The notes beneath the pieces were generated by a model, which was not told the DNA's origin, made no database searches, and saw only the letters and a list, made by a program, of their open reading frames with translations. 64,000 bases of DNA from Membranipora membranacea (Eukaryota > Bryozoa > Gymnolaemata > Cheilostomatida > Membraniporidae). Every line of letters starts with the position of its first letter. Position 1 is the stretch's first letter. Below are positions 57,605-64,000 of the stretch, one piece after another. The translations under genes and the position numbers were made by a program. The stretch spans positions 4,402,001 through 4,466,000 of the forward strand of contig OU612071.1 in NCBI GenBank assembly GCA_914767715.1, written 5' to 3'.

Positions 57605-59380
57605 TTTTCAACTTTTTTAAAATGTTCGACCTTTAAGCCATAGCCTACACCATAGTGTCGTCATTTTGTTAGGATACATAGGCTGTGAATGGTTTTTAAA
57701 ATGGCTTTTATCATATAGATTTATGTGTGACAATTGATGGACTTCTGGTCATCAAAGTTAGGAAATGTAAATGCATGTGATATATGATGTATCCCTGCAA
57801 AAATTGACAATAATATTTTTTAATCAAAAGGTGTAAAATTAAGACAATACTGTGCACATCGTATAGCATAATTTTACAAATAATCAGACTGCGGCCATTT
57901 TAAAACCAACAATGGGAACACAACCTCTTATATTGACAGTCAACGATTGATGGATATTGTCCTTTCGGACTGTATACATTTTTCAAGCTGATTGCTATGA
58001 TTCTTTGAAAGTGTAAATCTCGCAATTGCCATAGAATATTCAAGTTTTTTTTAATTTTTTCTATTTATTGCAAAGGTGAATAATTTATCTTAATCAAACA
58101 ATAATGCTAAGTTTGTCAAAGCACCGGTATTGAGTGAAATTTGATTCTGGTCTGGGTTGGTCAAGTCAATGGTAGCAACAGAGCATCCAAAAATGCCTGC
58201 ACTGTGGACGAACGGATACAAAACATTTGGAGTTGAATCAAGAGAAAACATTCCCAATCAGTTGATACTTGTGTGTTAGGTACGGTTCAGAATTGAAGCA
58301 CTAAATAGACATGGTTGGAAGTAAGATTGCTTGTTACAGCTCCTAGAGATTATTTGAACAGAATTCACGGGTATCACAGGGCCTAACTGCTAAGACTATG
58401 ATCATTACTGCACAGGCATTGCTTAGACAGCGGACCCACAAGTATCCTATACAGACCTATAACTCACTGCACAGGCAAAGTTTTAGCTGAAGCTGCTGCA
58501 AATGTGAAACTGAATTATTTTTTCTGTCACCATGTTTTAATAGGAAAGCGACATCCCACACAACAGCCAATCGGACCCAACACATTGGCTTGTGCAGTGT
58601 GCCCTCATGAGGGAATCTATGATATACAGACTTCCTCTGGTTAACTTTCAAAACAACACAACATTCAGCCAACCCTTTGTTTTCAGACAAAGCAAACAAT
58701 AGCAGTGTTTTATTGTCCAGTTATGTTAAGTTTATTAGAGATTTAATGAATCGATAAAACATAAATCTCTGCTCTTATTTAATCCTTTAGAACAAAGTGA
58801 AACGAATAAAACTGAAACTTCAGTGTTTAGTTAATTAAACAATGTGTCATAACTCTAAGAGCCTCAACTACATTGCATATAGTCTGAGACTTTATCAATG
58901 TAGTCTGAAACTCAGATTACATGCAATATTGACTGGATCACGCCAGTCATAAAAATATATACAAATTTCTTAATGGAAATTTTAGTAAAAGTTTGCGAAT
59001 GTCTAATATACAGAAAAATTCCACTTGTTTACCAATGCTACCGATAATACATGTACTTATTGTATCCAATATCCCTAGTACCCAGCACGCCACTGATAGC
59101 CAAACAATCATAAATGTTAACAGTATTGTCTGCATAATGGCATAATTTTTGAACAAGTGCCAACAATTTGGCCAGCTTATAAAAAGTCAACCAACAGAGT
59201 CTAATGTACCATTTCTTAGTTCCTTGCTATGATATTTTGTTAACATCTGACTTAATATAGGCATGTAGTAAGGGAGTAGTTTATCTATGACTAGTAATTG
59301 TTTATCATGTCTGTGATGATTACTGCGACCTTGACCTTGATCGCAACCATATTGTGTCAGCTGACTGTTAGGATGAGCAG
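57605..59380. other. Region between Kv and RALGPS-like genes, nothing recognised
   Basis: The two genes converge here (Kv plus, RALGPS-like minus), so both 3' UTRs lie nearby. On the minus strand an AATAAA is present near 58730, about 650 bp past the RALGPS-like stop. A short inverted repeat lies near 58870-58925. Confidence 0.35.
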
Positions 59381-59381
59381 A

Positions 59382-62300
59382 TTATTGGAAATGTATCAAA
59401 TTCTCAGGTACCTGTAAAATAAAGGATGTGTTTAAAACAAAACGAATCCTGACCAAATATCAGAAAATATCCCATCTGTTATCCTCCACAAATAAAGTGC
59501 CCAGTTTTAAAGTGACAGTCCTATTAGAAAAGTGGATATATTACCCCAGTAAATCAAATATTGTGATTACATAGGGCAAATAAGAATAATCAAAAAAATT
59601 AAAATGGTGGAAAGTAGCGATTAATTTTTTTTCAATTATTTTAGGCAAGATAATAGTGGATCATAGCGGTCCGGGGGAGGCAATTAATCACTATGACCCA
59701 CTATGATCCAAATTTTCAGACTTTGCAGCAGTTTTATTGCAATAAAATTCACAGGCTGTTGTATTTCATATGCCGTAATGACTTTTCAGCCTGAGATCTT
59801 TACAACCATACCAAACATGACCTAGTAGGACTGTCAAATGCTCAAGTATATAACTTGGTCGGCCAAAGACTGGTAGTTGCGTTCCAAATTTGCAGCAATG
59901 GCTTTTCTGTCCAACATATTCTTATTGCAGCCAAATCCAAATCCAAAACAGAAAGGTCAAAACATATGAAGGCACAAGTATAATTACTCATCATATGCAT
60001 CTGCAACAATATATAATAAATGATGAATTTTTTAGCAAGGGCACATTTTTGAAAAATTGACATGACATACCTTGGGACATTGTTGCGTAGAAGCTATTTG
60101 TAGCCTCTGCACCCACACAGCAGCAGAAGGGGTGGTAGCCTGATATTTATACACCGACCCGTCTCCACTGGTAAGTTTGAAGTGCTCAGGCTCCTCATCT
60201 TCTCTAGCACAGTGAATGACCATCCAGCCAATAATAGACAGCATCTTACTCGGGTCGGATTTAAACTGTGAGAAAATAAATTAAATTAATGTGTTATTAA
60301 TTTAATCCTGATTAAAAGCTTTGATTTTTGGCTTAAAATTAATGACAGTTTATCATCAAACAGTATATCAGTGAGTCTGCCGCTTGACTAGCATTCACAG
60401 CATTGGGAAATTAGTGATGATCTTTAAATATTACATTGAGCAAATACTAAACTGAGCAAGGCATGGCTTGACCAAGTTTGGTTCAGTTTGCTTGCATTCG
60501 GATTTGCTCCCCCCCAACAAACTGACCAAAAGGAAGGGGAGCAAGCCCAATGGCAGGCAAACTGAATGGAATTTGACCTAACAGCAGACAGACTGATGGG
60601 TATTGTTAAAGTATTTAACTCCTAATCACGCCAACTGTCCACCAGACTTACATCAGATCTTTGAGAGGCACGGCTATTCTTAGCGGGATAATATAACACA
60701 TTAGTCCCCCCCCCCCACCAGACTTACATCAGATCTTTGAGAGGCACGGCTATTCTTAGCGGGATAATATAACACATTAGTCCCCCCCCCACCAGACTTA
60801 CATCAGATCTTTGAGAGGCACGGCTATTCTTAGCGGGATAATATAACACATTAGTCCCCCCCCCCCCAGACTTACATCAGATCTTTGAGAGGCACGGCTA
60901 TTCTTAGCGGGATAATATAACACATTAGTCCCCCCCCCCCAGACTTACATCTGATCTCTGAGATGCACGGCTATTCTTAGCGGGATAGTATAACACATTA
61001 GTCCCCCCCTAGACTTACATCTGATCTCCGAGAAGCACGGCTATTCTTAGCGGGATAATATAACACATTAGTCCCCCCCTAGACTTACATCTGATCTCCG
61101 AGAGGCACGGCTATTCTTAGCGGGATAATATAACACATTAGTCCCCCCCCAGACTTACATCTGATCTCTGAGATGCTCGGCTATTCTTAGCGGGATAATA
61201 TAACACATTAGTCCCCCCCCCCAGACTTACATCTGATCTCTGAGATGCTCGGCTATTCTTAGCGGGATAATATAACACATTAGTCCCCCCCCCCCACCAG
61301 ACTTACATCAGATCTTTGAGAGGCACGGCTATTCTTAGCGGGATAATATAACACATTAGTCCCCCCCCCCAGACTTACATCAGATCTTTGAGAGGCACGG
61401 CTATTCTTAGCGGGATAATATAACACATTAGTCCCCCCCCCCAGACTTACATCAGATCTTTGAGAGGCACGGCTATTCTTAGCGGGATAATATAACACAT
61501 TAGTCCCCCCCCCCCAGACTTACATCTGATCTCTGAGATGCACGGCTATTCTTAGCGGGATAGTATAACACATTAGTCCCCCCCTAGACTTACATCTGAT
61601 CTCCGAGAAGCACGGCTATTCTTAGCGGGATAATATAACACATTAGTCCCCCCCTAGACTTACATCTGATCTCCGAGAGGCACGGCTATTCTTAGCGGGA
61701 TAATATAACACATTAGTCCCCCCCCAGACTTACATCTGATCTCTGAGATGCTCGGCTATTCTTAGCGGGATAATATAACACATTAGTCCCCCCCCCAGAC
61801 TTACATCTGATCTCCGAGAGGCACGGCTATTCTTAGCGGGATAATATAACACATTAGTCCCCCCCTAGACTTACATCTGATCTCCGAGAGGCACGGCTAT
61901 TCTTAGCGGGATAATATAACACATTAGTCCCCCCCCCCAGACTTACATCTGATCTCTGAGATGCTCGGCTATTCTTAGCGGGATAATATAACACATTAGT
62001 CCCCCCCTAGACTTACATCTGATCTCCGAGAGGCACGGCTATTCTTAGCGGGATAATATAACACATTAGTCCCCCCCCCCCAGACTTACATCTGATCTCC
62101 GAGAGGCACGGCTATTCTTAGCGGGATAATATAACACATTAGTCCCCCCCCCCCAGACTTACATCTGATCTCCGAGAGGCACGGCTATTCTTAGCGGGAT
62201 AATATAACACATTAGTCCCCCCCCCAGACTTACATCAGATCTTTGAGAGGCACGGCTATTCTTAGCGGGATAATATAACACATTAGTCCCCCCCCCCCCC

Positions 62301-63968
62301 CCAGACTTACATCAGATCTTTGAGAGGCACGGCTATTCTTAGCGGGATAATATAACACATTAGTCCCCCCCCCCCCCAGACTTACATCTGATCTTTGAGA
62401 GGCACGGCTATTCTTAGCGGGATAATATAACACATTAGTCCCCCCCCCCCAGACTTACATCTGATCTTTGAGATGCTCGGCTATTCTTAGCGGGATAATA
62501 TAACACATTAGTCCCCCCCCCCAGACTTACATCAGATCTTTGAGAGGCACGGCTATTCTTAGCGGGATAATATAACACATTAGTCCCCCCCCCCCCCCGA
62601 CTTACATCTGATCTTTGAGAGGCACGGCTATTCTTAGCGGGATAATATAACACATTAGTCCCCCCCCCCCCCCAGACTTACATCTGATCTTTGAGATGCT
62701 CGGCTATTCTTAGCGGGATAATATAACACATTAGTCCCCCCCCCCAGACTTACATCTGATCTCTTAGATGCACGGCTATTCTTAGCGGGATAATATAACA
62801 CATTAGTCCCCCCCCCCCCAGACTTACATCAGATCTTTGAGAGGCACGGCTATTCTTAGCGGGATAATATAACACATTAGTCCCCCCCCCCCCCAGACTT
62901 ACATCTGATCTTTGAGATGCTCGGCTATTCTTAGCGGGATAATATAACACATTAGTCCCCCCCCCCCCAGACTTACATCTGATCTCTGAGATGCACGGCT
63001 ATTCTTAGCGGGATAATATAACACATTAGTCCCCCCCCCCAGACTTACATCAGATCTTTGAGAGGCACGGCTATTCTTAGCGGGATAATATAACACATTA
63101 GTCCCCCCCCCCCCAGACTTACATCTGATCTTTGAGAGGCACGGCTATTCTTAGCGGGATAATATAACACATTAGTCCCCCCCCCCCCCCAGACTTACAT
63201 CTGATCTTTGAGATGCTCGGCTATTCTTAGCGGGATAATATAACACATTAGTCCCCCCCCAGACTTACATCTGATCTCTGAGAGGCACGGCTATTCTTAG
63301 CGGGATAATATAACACATTAGTCCCCCCCCCCCCAGACTTACATCTGATCTTTGAGATGCTCGGCTATTCTTAGCGGGATAATATAACACATTAGTCCCC
63401 CCCCCCAGACTTACATCAGATCTTTGAGAGGCACGGCTATTCTTAGCGGGATAGTATAAGATATTAGTCCCCCAGATCTGCATCCAGAATTTCTTCCAGC
63501 TGGACACGTGGGGTTTTCTCCCCTTTTTCAGCACGGTTTTACGCTTCAGTATACCTGAAAGGTGAAAGGTAATCTTTCTGCATGAGAAATGGCAACTCCA
63601 AAATCTGGCACCAGAAAAGGCAATTAGCTGAGATTTTGTTTCTTTGATCTTATTACTTTCTCTCACGAATTGTTTTCATAAAGTTAAAAATTTCACTTGG
63701 TGTATAATAGTGCTAGAAGAGAGGATATCTTCACCTTAAACAACAACAAATATCAGCTTATTGATTACAGAATTATGATAACAATGATTTAGTATAGACT
63801 GGGTCTTACCTGCGAAAAGCCCCAGTTCTGAGCTGTCATTGAGGCTGGCAGTGTCAGCGTCCCACATTTTATCTGATGTTATGAGGTAGTGCGAGTTGTT
63901 ATCATCAGTAGATCTAGTCACAGAACACAGGCTAGAATGTAGACTACTAACTTCTAAAACACTGTCAT
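59382..63968 (-). CDS. RALGPS-like Ral guanine-nucleotide exchange factor, 3' end (PH domain)
   Basis: Four minus-strand exons join in frame: 63968-63810 (polar linker, 'DADTASLNDSSELGL'), 63554-63415, 60265-60071 and 59411-59382. The second and third form a PH domain: 'ILKRKTVLKKGRKPHVSSWK', 'LYYPAKNSRASQRSD', then 'FKSDPSKMLSIIGWMV', 'HFKLTSGDGSVYKYQA' and the closing Trp helix 'AAVWVQRLQ'. The last exon encodes only 'VPENLIHFQ' and a stop. The LKKGRKP start, GWMV and VYKYQ motifs, and a short VPxNLxxF tail resemble what I recall of RALGPS1/2, which activate Ral GTPases and bind membrane lipids through this PH domain. The RasGEF domain should lie beyond the right edge. The 3.1-kb intron between the PH exons is mostly the minisatellite at 60647-63414. 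The RALGPS call is from memory of the family, not a search. Confidence 0.75.
59412..60070. other. Last intron of the RALGPS-like gene
   Basis: No features other than a small inverted repeat near 59655-59715 ('GGATCATAG' and 'CTATGATCC'). Confidence 0.4.
60647..63414 (-). repeat. Minisatellite made of PH-exon end plus splice donor, 38 copies
   Basis: Units of about 69-78 bp, each a near-constant 63 bp plus a C run of 6-14 (G on the gene strand). In gene orientation each unit reads TNVLYYPAKNSRASQRSD codons, then GTAAGTCTG and a G run. This is the last 18 codons of the PH exon ending at 63415 and its 5' splice site. I count 38 copies downstream of the genuine exon end. A block of about six or seven units (from ~60796) recurs from ~61297, so there is higher-order structure. 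Frame continuity depends on G-run length. The exon frame stays open for one extra unit, then shifts and stops near 63265. Confidence 0.95.
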
Positions 63969-64000
63969 CTGTGTAAGTAAGAGATGAATAATGTTAAAGC

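Noticed and set aside
61280-63096. Several minus-strand frames with repeated LYYPAKNSRASQRSD
   Set aside because: They are minisatellite units downstream of the genuine PH exon. G-run length differences break the frame every one to three units, so they are not independent genes.
60647-63470. CRISPR-like regular array
   Set aside because: Units are contiguous with no unique spacers, and the setting is an animal intron. It is a minisatellite.

Overview
The window is eukaryotic DNA from an invertebrate animal that I cannot place further. It is AT-rich, has GT-AG introns, tRNA-derived SINEs, a LINE with an AP endonuclease, foldback DNA transposons, and two genes of animal type: a voltage-gated K+ channel with a T1 domain and a RALGPS-type Ral exchange factor. 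There are no operons or ribosome binding sites. Gene models were assembled by eye from splice signals and reading frame, with no transcript support.

Layout. 0-3.6 kb: SINE and other dispersed repeats, a broken LINE on the minus strand split by a foldback element, then two adjacent DNA hairpins. 4.4-34.9 kb: a cluster of related genes for membrane-anchored coiled-coil proteins. Gene A (4410-8637), gene C (19532-21589) and gene D (31267-34670) are on the plus strand and share a last exon. Gene B (17992-19107) is on the minus strand, head to head with C. Flanking DNA recurs two or three times across this region, so the cluster grew by segmental duplication. A fourth, inverted scrap of the family lies at 28168-28298. 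The rods are built largely of 11-residue (hendecad) repeats, often with a histidine near position 8. Neither C nor D encodes the signal peptide and the membrane helix in one frame, whereas A does. Between the genes lie TTAA-flanked and other foldback elements, tRNA-like sequences, a 7-bp satellite and G/C homopolymers.

34.9-47.9 kb is gene-poor: an LRAT/NlpC-P60-like pseudogene at 37.5-37.8 kb, SINE copies, and long stretches where I see nothing. 48.0-56.5 kb: a nine-exon Kv channel gene (621 codons) with the non-Shaker T1 zinc motif and a TVGYGD filter, but an altered S6 gate motif. Its introns hold a SINE-like repeat and a second TTAA foldback element.

59.4-64.0 kb: the 3' end of a RALGPS-like gene on the minus strand (PH domain and C-terminal tail), running off the right edge. 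The intron splitting its PH domain is mostly a minisatellite of 38 extra copies of the end of the upstream PH exon, each with its own GTAAGT splice donor. This array, and the duplicated hendecad coiled-coil cluster, are the two most unusual things here.
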